A stretch of 64,000 nucleotides of DNA from Quercus robur. Taxonomy: Eukaryota > Streptophyta > Magnoliopsida > Fagales > Fagaceae. Below, piece by piece: positions 1 through 12,755 of this stretch. The notes beneath the pieces were generated by a model, which saw nothing but the letters and a program-made list of their open reading frames with translations, did no database searches and had not been told where the DNA came from. The translations under genes and the position numbers were made by a program. Every line of letters starts with the position of its first letter. Positions within the stretch are counted from its first letter, which is position 1. Location: the NCBI RefSeq assembly GCF_932294415.1, contig NC_065542.1, positions 51,387,406 through 51,451,405 of the forward strand. The letters are read 5' to 3'.

Positions 1-1229
1 AGCTTTTGTTCATTTTCCGCACATTAGTTGTTTGACATAAAGCTTGAATTGATTATTTTGTTATTGGGGGTCTAAACGTTCAAGGGTGTTTTACACATTA
101 TTTGAACTTTCAAAGTTGTAACTAGTTTTTATTTGGACCTACAACTAACATTATTTTTTATCTACCATTAACAACTTGCCACCTAGATTTTGTTATAAAT
201 TTTTTGTGAAAGTATTGTGTATAGAATTTTATTTTCAAAAAAAATGTTTCAAATTTTTGCTCATTCGTTAAAAAAAAATAATAATAAAAAAAACTTCTCT
301 TTGGGACTCTGGCTTACTTTATTGTTGAAGCAAAATGAAGTGTTTTTCCCTGCACTTTTTTTTTTTTTTTTTTTTTTTTTTTCATAAGCAAAAAATTACA
401 CTACTATTACAACCAATAGATCTCTATCTACATATGCGATTATTTCCCATTATCCTTATCCGTCTTTCTCTCTTCTATATTTTCTTAGTTTTTTTTTCTT
501 TATTTGATTAAATGGTTTGATAAATACTCTATAGATTTTCAAGTTCAAGAAATCTTTTAGTGCTTGCTCAAATTCCAAGAGAGTGACCACGTGTATGATT
601 AAAAAGTCATACACTTTAAAAGCAAAAACTTATATTAGTTACTATTTTTTTTTTCTTAGTTTCACATTTACTCCTAGTTCTACTCCTAGGTGTGTTACTA
701 TTCTTCTTTATCATATATTTTTATTTAATTGATAATACATATAAATATAATAAGTTATTATTAATTCGAAAAAAGAAATGTATGATTAATTATTTAATTA
801 TATTTGTTATCTTATCGATATTTTAACTATTAATAATTTTTTTAGACTACTGTACAATATAGTTGTATTGTATTTAGAATATTATTTTAGATTATTGTAT
901 ATAATATGGAAGTTGTATGTATAGAAAAAAAAAATTATTTAATTTTTTACTTACCCCTATGACAAATTTCTGCTCTATCATTCCTAACCCCCCTAAAAAT
1001 ATCTTGGAGTCTCCATTGTTATTATTAAATTGAGCATTAAAACAACCTCCCATAAATAAGAGAAATTTATAACCAAATAATCTTGAAAATAACATCAAAC
1101 AAACACAAACTATACAAGGAGAACTTAGGGTTGAGTTTTATTTAGGAAGAGGGGCAAAAAAGAAAATAACAAAATTGTATAATATATTTCTAAATATATA
1201 TATACTTTTTAATTTAAAATATATATTAA
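1..1229. other. AT-rich intergenic DNA, no gene seen
   Basis: This stretch is AT-rich with several T and A runs, including a run of more than 20 T near 353-382. The only open frames are short and of low complexity, and they resemble no protein I know. I see no terminal repeats or target site duplication here. Confidence 0.6.
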
Positions 1230-1232
1230 TTA

Positions 1233-1296
1233 TAGGCGGGTTGGGTCGAGTTAGGTGTATTTGTGAATCTTACGACTCAAACCCAACTCGACTCAC

Positions 1297-1330
<34 letters not shown>

Positions 1331-1400
1331 CGCAACCCAACCGAACACAGCAGGATGGGTTGGATCGGGTCGGTTTTGGCAGGTTAGCTACACACCCCTA
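1233..1400. mobile_element. short hAT-like end fragment
   Basis: A 170-bp piece contains GGGTTGGGTCG-type and GGGTCGG-type blocks in both orientations around a run of 27 A. Its right edge is GCTACACACCCCTA, whose reverse complement TAGGGGTGTGTAGC is a typical plant hAT end. The same TAGGG.TGT start and GGGTCGG subterminal blocks occur in the clear hAT elements at 17763 and 58214. The left edge lacks the TAGGGGTG terminus and no 8-bp duplication is visible, so this is probably a deleted remnant. Confidence 0.4.
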
Positions 1401-1578
1401 CTTAATCTTATGTCATTGCTTTCGTTGAACGATGTTGCTATGGGTCAAACTTTTTAAAAAATTCAGATAGTAAAATTGTTGAGATTGTTGTGGCAAATTT
1501 TTGAAATTTTTGAAGTTTTTTTTTTACAAGTAATTTCATCCATCATTAAGTTATTGTCTGTATGAGGGTACATCATAG

Positions 1579-2218
1579 TAGGGATGTCTATGGATTAGGC
1601 GGATAGGGTTTAAGGTTAACTCGTTACTCAAACCGTTTAGGTTGAGTGGAAGAAGTGAAGACCTACGGCTAATTGCGAACAACCACGAGTTGAGTTGGAT
1701 CGGGCTCTGGTGGACGATTTGTCAGTTTAGTTACCGATGGAGTGGTGGTGGGTGGAGGAAGGTAGATCTTCGCCTAATCTGAGCGGAGGAGAGTAAGGTT
1801 AGGTTGGATTTGAGCCAAACATTGTCGAATCTAGGCGAAACTCCGTCGGTCATATCAGAGAGAAACATCGTTAGATTTGAGCAAATCTAAGCAAACGTCA
1901 CCAAATCTGAGCCAATCCAATTTAAACATCGCTGGATTTAAGTGGATCTAAGCGGAGAAGGCCAAACATGGCTAGATCTAAGCAGCAAAGGGCCTAATAG
2001 TTGCTGGATCTGGGTAGATATGAGGGTTACTTGAAGTGTTTTTTTTTTTTTTTTTTTTGGTCGAGTAGGGTGGCTTCATTTTTCATGGAAGACACCTACC
2101 ACTTAACTGGCCGAAGTTTGTTTCTGAGAGAAGGGACCTATTGTTGACCGATGAAAGGATTGGATCGGGCTGCCAATGGTCGGTTTAGTCAGGTGGTTGG
2201 GTTGCTTGGACAAACCTA
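1579..2218. mobile_element. non-autonomous hAT element, 640 bp
   Basis: The element is bracketed by a perfect 8-bp target site duplication CATCATAG at 1571-1578 and 2219-2226. Its left end reads TAGGGATGTCTATGG. The right end, reverse-complemented, reads TAGGTTTGTCCAAGC, giving an imperfect terminal inverted repeat of the TAGG..TGTC type. The inside is richer in G and C than the flanks and holds degenerate repeats around GATCTAAGCGGAG. There is no transposase frame, so movement would have depended on a transposase supplied in trans. Confidence 0.85.
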
Positions 2219-2488
2219 CATCATAGTATGATGTGAATCATGTGATCACTCATCATAACCATACAATAACATTATTTTGTCATCATATGTAGTCTTATAT
2301 AGTTGTGGATTACATATGTTGTTAGAGAAAACGATACATATCCTTTATGCACAACACGCTCTCTCTCAAATTGAAGGCATATCCCAAAATTTTGATGACT
2401 TGCAATATGAAGAAAAATAGAAATTAATCAAGTTTTATAAAGAAGAGTATTGTAGCATCATTTAATACCTTTGCATATAATGATACAG

Positions 2489-3243
2489 CTTTTAGGTCCA
2501 AATGCCATAGCTCTGAAGGAAGTCATAAAGCAAACTTATCAAACAACTGAGGATTGTTTGAGAACAAACTACTATGGAGCCAAGCAAGTGAGCGAAGCAC
2601 TTATTCCGCTTCTTCTATTATCCAATTCAGGAAGAATAGTAAATGTCTCCTCCGCCTTGGGACAATTAAAGGTACAGAATGTAAAACTCATCTTATTAAA
2701 CCATTTATAATCAGCTATATTTGGTCATGAATATTTCAGGGCAATATAGAGTGCAAGATTATGGCTGCGACGATTGTGTAGGACCTGCACTAAACATTTG
2801 GTTCTAGGGGATTGCTTGAAATTTTTTTTTGAAGAAATTAAAATTTCAATTATGTTAATATTTCAGCTTATTTCAAATGAGAATGCAAAGAAAGAGCTCG
2901 GAGATTTTGATGGCCTCACAGAAGAGAAGGTGGACAAGGTGGTGGAAGGATTTCTAGAAGATGTCAAGGAGAATTTGATTGAAACCAAAGGTTGGCCTGT
3001 TAATATTTCTGCTTACATAGTCTCCAAGGCAGCACTTAATGCATATACAAGGGTTCTAGCAAGGAAGTACCCCAAAATAGCAATCAACTCCGTGTGTCCA
3101 GGGTATACCAGCACAGACTTGAACCACAACAGTGGAGTTTTAACTGTTGAAGAAGTGCAAAAAGTCCTGTGATGTTGGCTTTGATGCCTGAAGGTGGGTC
3201 TTCGGGCCTCTTCTTTGATCGAATGGAAGTATCAACCTTTTGA
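2489..3243 (+). pseudogene. SDR (menthone reductase-like) copy 1, 3' half only
   Basis: Two exons can be read: 2489-2671 (after CAG, before GTACAG) and 2867-3243. They match exons 4 and 5 of the second copy at 24294 and 24709 almost codon for codon. The encoded part covers the conserved NYYG segment, the RIVNVSS strand and the catalytic YxxxK (SAYIVSKAALNAY). This is the C-terminal half of a plant classical-type short-chain dehydrogenase of the salutaridine/menthone/neomenthol reductase group, NADPH enzymes that reduce carbonyls on specialised metabolites. The Rossmann cofactor exons are not found upstream in this window. A one-base loss near 3155-3165, relative to copy 2, shifts the frame and gives an early TGA at 3170. 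The normal last codons (LALMPEGG...) continue in another frame to 3243. It is therefore a pseudogene, unless 5' exons lie outside the window, and even then its end is altered. Confidence 0.82.
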
Positions 3244-3486
3244 ATAAGAAATGATGCTACCCAATAAGCACATAAGCATAGGGAAGAAAAATGGAGAATA
3301 AAAATGTGTTATGGAAGCTTCTTTAAATCTTATAGTTGGTTTATTTCGATCTTGCTTTGATCAATAAAAGCTTTAGAAAGCTTTATTATTCTACTTTATA
3401 TTATGTGAAAGCTATTTCAACACTAGTTGTTAGAGCAACATGATACTTGTCGAAATTAAGAGCTTTTTGACTCATTTATATTGTTC

Positions 3487-3596
3487 GGTTCTCTAATGAA
3501 AGAAAATTTAGGTTACTTTAAATTATTATATAAATATGTTTGGTTCTCTAAAGAAAGAAAATTTAGGTTACTTTAAATTATTATATAAATATATAT
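3487..3596. repeat. tandem duplication, 55-bp unit
   Basis: The segment beginning GGTTCTCTAA at 3487 is repeated from 3542 with few changes, both copies ending in an ATTATATAAATAT tract. It lies just downstream of SDR copy 1. Confidence 0.8.
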
Positions 3597-4985
3597 TTTA
3601 CATAATATAACTTTAAGCAATGTTACACCATTCAATATTTTCTTAATGAATGTAAATTTTGACAAAATTCACCATTTGATTATTATTATTATTTTTTTAA
3701 TATTCTCCATGCTTGCAAAATTTTAAGGTGGTAAAATATTAATAGTTATGTCATCAATCAATTGTTTAAATTTAAACTTCTGTAATTTAAAATAATGCAT
3801 AAAATGTGAGTTTATGGATTGAATAGTAAATTATATTAAATTGGCATAAAAATTTGCATGCATTTTAAGAACTTACAGAACATGTAAACCAATAGTGAGA
3901 TCTTCAAAATAGTATTCACTTTTTTCCTATTTATTATTAGTTCAAATTTATCCTATATTTTGGTATATAACATAAAACTGATTGATCATAACTCTTATGT
4001 TGCTGAAAGTCCTTAGAATGAATATTTTAAAACAATTCTTTTCATTTCATTCATTTTCTTCCTATCAAATGGAGTGTTAGGGATGTTATTTTCGATGAGT
4101 ATAATTTGTAATGCTTTTCTCTTTTGGCAATATATATATATATATATATATATATTCGTTTTCTCTAGTTAAATTAGTCTAAATATTGGATGTTATTTTG
4201 GATGAGTATAATTTGTAATGTTTTTCTCTTTGGGTAATAATTTTTTTTTCTTTTTTCGTTTTTTGTAGTTAAATTAGTATAAATATTGCTTTCGTCCCTA
4301 AAGTTTGCATGATCATTGTTTGGTTTTATACTTTAAAAAGTTCGTTTTTCATCCCAAACTAAATAAATAAAAAATCCTTTACTCTTTCCTATTTTCATTC
4401 TAGAACCATTGAAAAAGCTCTTTGCAGAATTTAGGAAAGAAAAAAAAAAGATAGGAGTAGAGATGAAAAACAGAATTCATGCGAACTTAAGGGACCAAAA
4501 CACAATATTTTAGCCAAAACATTAATATTACATTAAATATGTCATTATATGCTTATATATGTTATTGTAAATATTTTTGTATTTTTTTTTTTGCATCTTA
4601 AGATCAATTTTTTTACCTTTATCTTAAGATCAATTTTTTGCATCTGGTTAGACAAGTAATCCGTTAGTTGAAAGTTGAAACAATGGTCTCTAGGGACCCA
4701 AAACCTATATCAAGTCAAGTTCCCATTTGGGTTTTACCATAATGGAGTCCAGATGTTCCACGAATGAAATTTATTTTTGATAGCCCACCAATCTTTTTTT
4801 TTTTTTTTCTCTAATTTATTTTTTTGTACCAATGGTATTTACTATTTAGGACTTGGGAGCATAAAAAAACGTCATGGCCTACGTATTGGGTTGCAACAAA
4901 TAACTTATCCTAAACTTCAATTAATGAGATGACCGTGACCCTTAATTAACAAAGTGGGATAAAAACAAAAGGCTTACTTGGGAAT

Positions 4986-5019
<34 letters not shown>

Positions 5020-5435
5020 AAGTTTTAACTTATGCGTCCTTTTTTTATAATAACTCTTTATCATCAGACTAAGATATCAATCGGTTTTTTTATATAAGCA
5101 GGGATCACACCCAGATCTCTTATTGGGATGGGTGTCGTAGCTTACATAGGCATGGACAGAGATAGGAAAACGTCAATGCCTACTTATAAAGTGAAAAATT
5201 ATTAGGTAATCAAGGTGATATGATGCTCTATCCTCTCACATTACTGATGACCCCCATGATGAATTTGGTTAGTAAGATTCATCATGAATATGAGAGAATG
5301 AGTACCATGTTACCCTACTCTCGAAGTACCTAATAATTACTATGATAAAAGCCAAATACAACCCAAACTACTTGTGATTTAATAACATTGAGAAAATCAC
5401 AAAAGCTAATAAAAAAACTTTGATTAGGTTGAAAG
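3597..5435. other. intergenic DNA with a 107-bp tandem duplication, no gene
   Basis: A unit beginning GGATGTTATTTT at 4081 is repeated from 4188. The first copy carries an AT dinucleotide run at about 4129-4155. A T run sits at about 4987-5014. No credible coding region is visible on either strand. Confidence 0.6.
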
Positions 5436-6967
5436 TAGACATGGCAAAACGGGCAGAAATTTGCTGACCCGACCCGAATCCCATTTTTTTGCCCGAATTA
5501 AATATGGGCCAACCTGTGGCCCGCCCATTTTTTAACTTTTTTTTCCCTAAAATATATTTAAAAATTACATGGCAAGGTGTGCTAGACTACTCCTAGGTGC
5601 ATTACATTGTCATAAAAGGCACAATGAACTTGTGTGTTATGCATCCTATTTATTAAAAAAATAAAGAGTTAAATGAAAGGGACAAAAAATACAAAAGGAA
5701 AGCTAAAGCCTAAAGCATTTACTATCCCGTGTCTACACAGACTGCACTACTAAGTAAGCAGCACTAACTACTAATTACTAAGCTCTACTTCTAGTTATAA
5801 CATTCATTAACTATCTACTAGATACTAAGTAACTAAGTTCTACTACAAAGACTACTAATTATTACTAACAACACGTCCAAGTCTGTCTAACTAATATAGT
5901 AATATCTATCTAACTAGCACAAACCTGGCCACCAACTGATGAAACAGTAAACAAGACAAAATTAGAAGAATTCAATAGTGACTCAAAAGGCAAAACAAAA
6001 AAAAATCTTAATTGGACTTGTATTTAGAAGAGCCTAGGCAAAAGGCAAAATCCAAAGTTAGAAGTTCTCTCTTGGTGGAAAGAACATTACAATCGGTTTC
6101 CAAAACTCTCTTTAATGGCATGAGATCTGACGAGCATTCCTATAACTACTGTTGCATTTGAATCAAGTTTTAGCACAGGGAAAAAAAAATTCTTACTCTG
6201 TATCGATCACATCTTTTGCCTGAAAACATGGAAACTACGTTGTGCACTAAAAATTTGGCATTTATTTGTCATTTTTTTTAATGTGAAAAATATGGGTCAA
6301 CCTGACCTGACCCGCACGCAATGTGATTGATTCGATTTGATCATTTGCTATATCTAGGGCCAACAGGACTTGACCCAATTTTAAACCTTTTGCTTTTTTT
6401 TTTTTTTTTTTTAATTTTATTTTATATATATATAATATTTAGACTACATGTCAAGGTGCTAGGTGCATAGATATAAAGGCACAAAGCACGGCACTTACAC
6501 TATAGCTATTTAGTAGCCACTAGTGGCGGTGGTCATTGCCCCATTTATTAAAAAAAAAGTTAATTAAAATGAAAAAAATACAAAAAGCAAAAGCACCTAC
6601 AACTACACATCTACACTACTAAATGCTAACACTAATTTAAATACTAAGTAATAGAAGAAAGATATACAAAAGTATAATAGTAACACAAATAGTCTAATAA
6701 TAGTAGATGCCCACTTAATGTGGGGGAAAAAAAAAACAAAAACAAACAAACAAAAGGTATTATGTACAATTCATTTCCTTGATTGAGTTGATTCATTCTC
6801 TCTAAAAAAAAATTCATTTATTCATTTTTAAAATACGGGTCATCCTGACCCTGCTCGAACCACCCAAAACTCGATTGGCCCGACCCGTTTTTAACCCATT
6901 TTTTAATCTGGCCCATTTGATCCGCAACTTGATTAACTCGACCTGACCTAACTGTTTGCCATGTCTA
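5436..6967. mobile_element. degenerate hAT element, 1.5 kb
   Basis: The ends are inverted repeats: TAGACATGGCAAA on the left, and the reverse complement of the last bases (TTTGCCATGTCTA) on the right. Flanking octamers GTTGAAAG (5428-5435) and GTTGAGAG (6968-6975) differ at one position and look like an aged 8-bp target site duplication. Subterminal GACCCGACCCG/GGGTCA blocks occur at both ends. Inside, about 6052-6182 translates to a worn hAT C-terminal dimerisation motif (LSWWKEHYNRFPKLSLMA, stop, then IPITTVAFESSFSTG). A segment with CATGGCAAGGTG near 5570 recurs as CATGTCAAGGTG near 6447, so the inside is partly duplicated. Confidence 0.8.
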
Positions 6968-6975
6968 GTTGAGAG

Positions 6976-7205
6976 TGAGTCAACTTTTACTTAACACGAA
7001 TCTAATACGCTATAAGCATTGTTCTGTTAACGAGTGCTTTTAAGACATTTGTTAATATATCATTTTAGGAAAGTTTTAATACTATTTTCATGGGAAATAT
7101 AAAAAGTTATAAAAAGAAAAAAAGGTTTTTTCTTTTCTTTTCCCATAAAAAAAATTTTCTAAAAATAATTCTTAAACTAATGCTACTAAGGCATCTGTTA
7201 GCTTT

Positions 7206-7248
<43 letters not shown>

Positions 7249-10200
7249 GGGGTCATAACTTGACCTTAATACCCTGTAAGTAATTATAAGGGTCAATAGG
7301 CTATATTGCTCCTAAATATTCATCCATAGGCCACCATTGCTCATACAGATACTCTATGTTCATAACAAATGGCAAATATAACCTTGATTGCGGGGACAAA
7401 GAGGTACAATTAGATCTTAACTAGTCGCAGATTTAGGCGATGCGCGGAAAAATTTGAAACACAATGCAATAAAAGAAGCTATCTCTTATTTTATAGTGTG
7501 AGAACTATTAGATCAAGTTGTAGTCATGTATTCTTTGTGAATTATTGTACATAAACATGCGAATCAACTCTTATAGGTATATTTTTCTCCAAAACATAGA
7601 TCAACATTTCTTTCTTTCTCATAATCAATAAATCATATATCATAAAGTGGAAATATATAATTAAATTAAATTCAAAAAGCAAGCTTTTTTTTCATCATAT
7701 GAACATTTGAATAAATCCTGTAATATATAACTCTTCAAATTCATAAACCATATGATTACTTAGAATAAGACCAACCTATCCATCATGAAATTGCAGTATC
7801 GTCTAGATATAATTATATAAAAGTCGTGTTTTGTTGATCTTGTCTCATCAACCAAAAGTAACATCTATATAGCTAATAAGATTTTTAGAGAGTAACATAT
7901 GACGGGAAATTCTTAGTTTGAATAGCCAATTATAGATATATAAATCATCCAACACAAACGTCTATTAGAAGATAGAATCTATAACTTTAATACAAAATTT
8001 TGGCAAAATAGTTAAATAGTATACTACCTTCAACTTAGTGAGATTAAGATATTGTTTTATAGGGAGTGCACACGTCCATGGTTTCTCACTTGTCACAATG
8101 AATGTGACATTGACATATTTAAACTATGACAATTATTGAGTAGTTATACAAAACTATTCAAAAACTATTGTTCAAAAGTTTGTACAGATAAATTCATTTT
8201 CTTGTTCCATATGTTGTACATACTTATGGAATTTAAAAGTTCGTTTTTCATTAAGGCTTACAATACAAATACCAATAACTTCATCATAGAAATCAACCCT
8301 ATTGAAAGTTGATGTGGTGTAGTGCTTAATTAGTCAAAAGTGAGGGCACCTTAGGCATTGTGTATGTTGTTCCTAGAACATAAGCTTAATTTGGTGCTAT
8401 GTAATAGAATTTTTGCAATTTCAAAATCACAAAGAGACTAAAAGGTGAAAAAAAAAAAGATTAATTCAAAAACGTTAAATGAATTAAGCATTGCATATAT
8501 GAAAGATTTAAGCAAATAATAGGACATCAAATGTTATTCAAACTAACGCAAACTCTAACCTTTTTTATTTTTTTTATAGGTAAATAGTAGTGGAGGGGAG
8601 ATGGTGGGGTTTGAACCACAAATGTGGGACATCACAAAGAATGTTGTTACCTCTAGGCTATAATTGGCACCCCAAAAATTAATCTAGGAGGCTAGACAAA
8701 AGAATAATTGGAATTCCAACAAAGAATTAATCAAGTTCCTCAAGTATCTATACATAAAAACATTAATAGCATAATGATACTCTAGAGTAAATTATATTTT
8801 GTCTTATTCTTTTTTTGATATTTTCCTTAAAGATCAACTAAGCAAAGTAAAAACTTACCAAAAAAGCTCAAATTAACTAAATTTGCATTGTCAATTCCAA
8901 GTCAATTAAGAGTAACAAAAGCCAATATCATTAAAAAATTTGGCAAGGAAAATAGCAAAATCACTTCATAGACTAAATACAAGAATACCAAAAAGAAAGG
9001 GAAAAAAAGAGATCATTTCTATTTGTGGGTTTGTTCACCTCAATGGTCATCCTATTGTCGATTTAACTTTGAAAATCTTTGACAAAAACAATTTATGTCT
9101 TTTCAAAATTGTGAAAACTCAAGCTTGATTGAAAAATGTGGAGAACAATTAGTATTGAGCTTTTTTTTTTTTTTTTTTTTTCATTTCTTTTTGTAGATGA
9201 TGGGGTGATTGTACCTAGATGTACACTAGTAGATATAACATTGTAAAGCTTAAATAAATAATTGATGTGTGAGTCAGAGAGAAATAAGGTTTTGGAAGAG
9301 GAAACATTGTAACCATAGATAAACGAAGAGATACAAAACTCATCTTTGGGCTGGAGATTATACTTGAAATTTTAATTGTATCCACTAAAAAGATAATGAA
9401 CTATTCAATTTTAATAATTAATTGAAATTAGAAAGAAGAAAACGAAAAGTTGAAATCAATTTGAGTGGCTGAATAGTTAAACATTTGTATCTAATATATA
9501 GTAATGTTTGTAATTTGAATATTTATTTCTAGTTATTTAGTTTAATAAGCCTACCTTTTATCTATATCTTTTCAAAGAACACAATCCTTAAACATTCAAT
9601 CTAAAATTAATAAAATGCAAGCCTTGAAACTTAAATATATTTTAATCCTTCATTAGTTAAAGATTTATCTCAGTGAATTTTTGCATTGTCAAAAGCAATT
9701 TCAAGAAATTTAAGATTCTTTTAACAGATTTCAAATAATTAGATGAAAAGTTAAGTATATTTTTGAAAGATATTAACATGAGCAATTTCCACCAATAATC
9801 ATTTGGTTCTTATTTTACTTACAATTATATTAAATTGTAAAGAAAATTTTCAAATTTCAACAATATATTATTGAGAAATTAATTGTTGAAATTTGTCATA
9901 TGTCCATCCAAATATGACACATAACACCTTATCATCCAAACATAGCACACTTACAAAGGATAATGACTAACATATGACAATGTTAAAGTGAAAATTCAAT
10001 TAAAAAGATTATGTATTGCATAAAAATTATTACCAACTATAATCACACAAACGCATGTAACAAAACAAACAAGAGTCGCTTACAAGGATAAACAACTTCA
10101 CCACCCAAATGAATCCAAGTAATCTGCTCGAAAGATAGAGAACAAGAACCTCGTTACCTATCGGAATCGATCGAAGGATAAGAATTAGACACGAAGAATT

Positions 10201-10860
10201 TATTCTTCTCAAAAGCAAAAGGCTCAAAATAATAATACACTTTATTATCTCATTTTCATCCATACATGAACTAGGAATTATCATTTATATAGGACCAACT
10301 TGGAACAACCTTCCAATTAAGCATGAGTAATGAAAACTTATATTTCCAATACTATAACATTTAAACAAAAAATTCATAAACTTGACCTAATACAACTAAC
10401 AAAACACATCAACAAGACCTGAAAATTGGGAAATACACTTTGGAAAACAAATAAACACAATTAAAAGCAAGAAAATTCAAAATTTACTATTTCATGAATG
10501 CATTCTACTATAGCCCAAAGGCCCCAAATAGTCTTTAGTAAAAAAAACTCCAAATTACACGCACATTTGAGAAGTTGCAAACCTACGTTTCAAAAATCGA
10601 ATTGTTCAAAGAATTGAAAAAGGAAGTGATTTAAGATTTTTAAGGCCAAACCAAAGGTCAAATCATGCATGATGATATCTTAATTAATTTAATAATTAAT
10701 TAAAATAAAAATAAAGGTACTAAAATTTTAAAAATTAAAAAAAAAAAGTAACTAAAAAAAATCAAAGCAATGTAAAAAACTTTCAACGAAATTTCACAAT
10801 TATTATTATAAAGCTAATATGAATAGGACAGTGAGAATAGTAAACATCAAATTTCGAATT
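6976..10860. other. intergenic DNA, no gene seen
   Basis: The stretch is AT-rich, with a long T run at about 7211-7247 and another at about 9163-9181. Open frames such as 8940-9128 are short and lysine-rich and match nothing I recognise. Confidence 0.55.
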
Positions 10861-10864
10861 TTCG

Positions 10865-11026
10865 TCATGGCCTACGTAGAAAGCTAGCTTCAAATGGAAC
10901 AGTGAGTAAAATTCATACCTGGAATATTCAAAGGAACTACCTCTGTCATGCATCACGCCCTACGTAGAAAAGCTAGCTATGTCGACAGTTATTGACAAAT
11001 ATCAACATTATGCAACTATATATAAA
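10865..11026 (+). promoter_or_regulatory. putative promoter of SDR copy 2
   Basis: A TATA-like box TATATATAAA lies at 11017-11026, about 107 bases before the ATG at 11133. Upstream, two similar blocks around CCTACGTAGAAA.GCTAGCT occur at 10865-10890 and 10951-10979. They contain TACGTA, the core of a plant ACGT element bound by bZIP proteins. The TATA position and the repeat are seen directly. Their regulatory role is inferred. Confidence 0.5.
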
Positions 11027-11214
11027 TACCTATAAGCTTACCTCTTACCCTAATTACAGCCTTACACCAAGAGCAAAATCATAAAACATTAATTGTCAAG
11101 GAACATTGAGCGCATTAATCAGACTCTAACAAATGGCAGAAACAACCAAGAGGTAATCTGATTTTTAACTATAGAAAAATTAGTGTTTAATGCACACTTT
11201 TTAACAAATTAGTG

Positions 11215-11693
11215 TTTGATATTTTGGCTTGGTGGAAGGTGAATTCTACTAGATATGTAATCCTTTCCAAGGTAGCATGAGATGTCATAGTTATTCCTGT
11301 GTCTACTGTTGCTTCTAAGTCAGCCTTTAGCACAGGGGGTCGTGTTTTGGATCCTTTTAGGAGTTCATTAGCTCCTAAAACTGTGGAGGCCATTATCTGT
11401 GCTCAAAATTGATTAAAAAACCCATCTAAACCAATCAATATTCGGGAAGCAATGAATGAAGTGGAAAGTCTTGAGCAAGATGCTGAAGCAGGTAATTTTC
11501 TAAAACTATATATATATAAATTGTATATTAGTTTATTGTTCTTTGTTTATTAGTTTACTAACATTTTCTGTGTTTATTTTCATAGAATTGATGAAATTGG
11601 CAAAAGATAAAGAAGATTAAGTGAAGACTTGGAGTGTGAGCTAAAAAATAGAATTGGGAGGGGGAGAACTGGAGAAGTATAGCATTGGATGGA

Positions 11694-11724
<31 letters not shown>

Positions 11725-12335
11725 GTTCATGTTCATTTAAACAATTTCTTGTTGGGTTTACAATTAGTACTTGTTTTGGATTTGTAATTCATTTCATGCT
11801 TTGCTTTAGACTTGTTTACATTATGGTTTTTAAAATTGAAACTTGAAATTAGTAGGCATGACTAGAATTGCTTTGAGTATGGGTAAATCCTTTTTGCTTT
11901 GTACCCGGTGTTTCACATAAACTCTTTACTTCATATTCTTGATCTAAAGTGAGGACTGAAGAGCATTAGATTTTGATAGTTAAAACATTTAAGTTGCTTG
12001 CCACTCTACCTTATTCAAAGTACTTGACTTCATTACATGTTTGATGTATACCTGAGAATTTGAGATAGCGATATTACTGATACATTTTGAATTGTATGGT
12101 GATATATATATGTTGAATTTTTATATAGCAGGTGAATTTTTATACACTACACCGCACATGTGACTGCAAATATGAGGTGCGGTGCGGCTATGGTTTTGGC
12201 TAAACTATACACCGCACTGCACTACACATGTGACCTCAAAAATGAGATGCGATGCAGTTACGATTTTGGCTAAACCACACTACAAAGTGCAGTGCTAAAA
12301 ATAGCCTAAAACCGCACCACACTGCGAACACCCTT
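11215..12335 (+). mobile_element. 5'-truncated hAT element tail inside SDR intron 1
   Basis: From 11215 the plus strand encodes a hAT C-terminal dimerisation domain. It reads FDILAWWKVNSTRY, then a TGA, then IPVSTVASKSAFSTGGR and VLDPFRSSLAP, followed by a second stop. A small downstream exon (about 11586-11620) after a GT...AG intron ends in TAA, as in the complete element at 17763. Between 12130 and 12335 lie two copies of a GTGCGGTGCGG/ACCGCAC-rich block. The right edge, reverse-complemented, reads TAAGGGTGTTCGCAGTG, a hAT-type terminus. No left end or TSD is visible. Confidence 0.72.
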
Positions 12336-12483
12336 ACTTTTGCATACGTAAAATGCTTCGCACAATGTCTATACTTTGTAATGATCATACCAGGGGGACC
12401 ACATTTTACATATCCATGTGAAAGAGTGTCGATATAATGTTAAAAAAAAAAAAAAAAAAAAAAAGTATAAACATCAATCCCTC

Positions 12484-12734
12484 GAGGCCGTTTGATTCAT
12501 TGTGATATGCCTTTGATGTGATATACATTATGATGTGACATTAAGATTTTTGGTTTATTTTATTTTTTCTAATATTATCATAATTTAAAATTACAAAATA
12601 TATCACATCATCTTAATCTCGTCACTCCCTAAACAATGTAATGTTGTATTCTTATATTGAAATTACATTAATATAAAATTACAATAACGTAATATTATGG
12701 TGTAATGTAACATTACGGTGAACCAAATGCCCTC
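12484..12734. mobile_element. Tourist-like MITE, 251 bp
   Basis: The left end GAGGCCGTTTGATTCATTGT and the reverse complement of the right end GAGGGCATTTGGTTCACCGT form an imperfect 20-bp inverted repeat. TAA follows the right end. The left TSD is not preserved. The terminal sequence and the AT-rich interior with repeated ATTAC tracts match the element at 38288-38524. It lies directly beside the LTR retrotransposon in SDR intron 1. Confidence 0.7.
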
Positions 12735-12755
12735 CTAATGTTAGTTGAATATAAG

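Noticed and set aside
892..1098. 68-codon minus ORF near the window start
   Set aside because: Short, AT-biased, no recognisable domain or conserved context.
8940..9128. 62-codon Lys/Arg-rich ORF resembling a ribosomal-protein start
   Set aside because: The resemblance is only basic composition. No ribosomal motif, no exon context.
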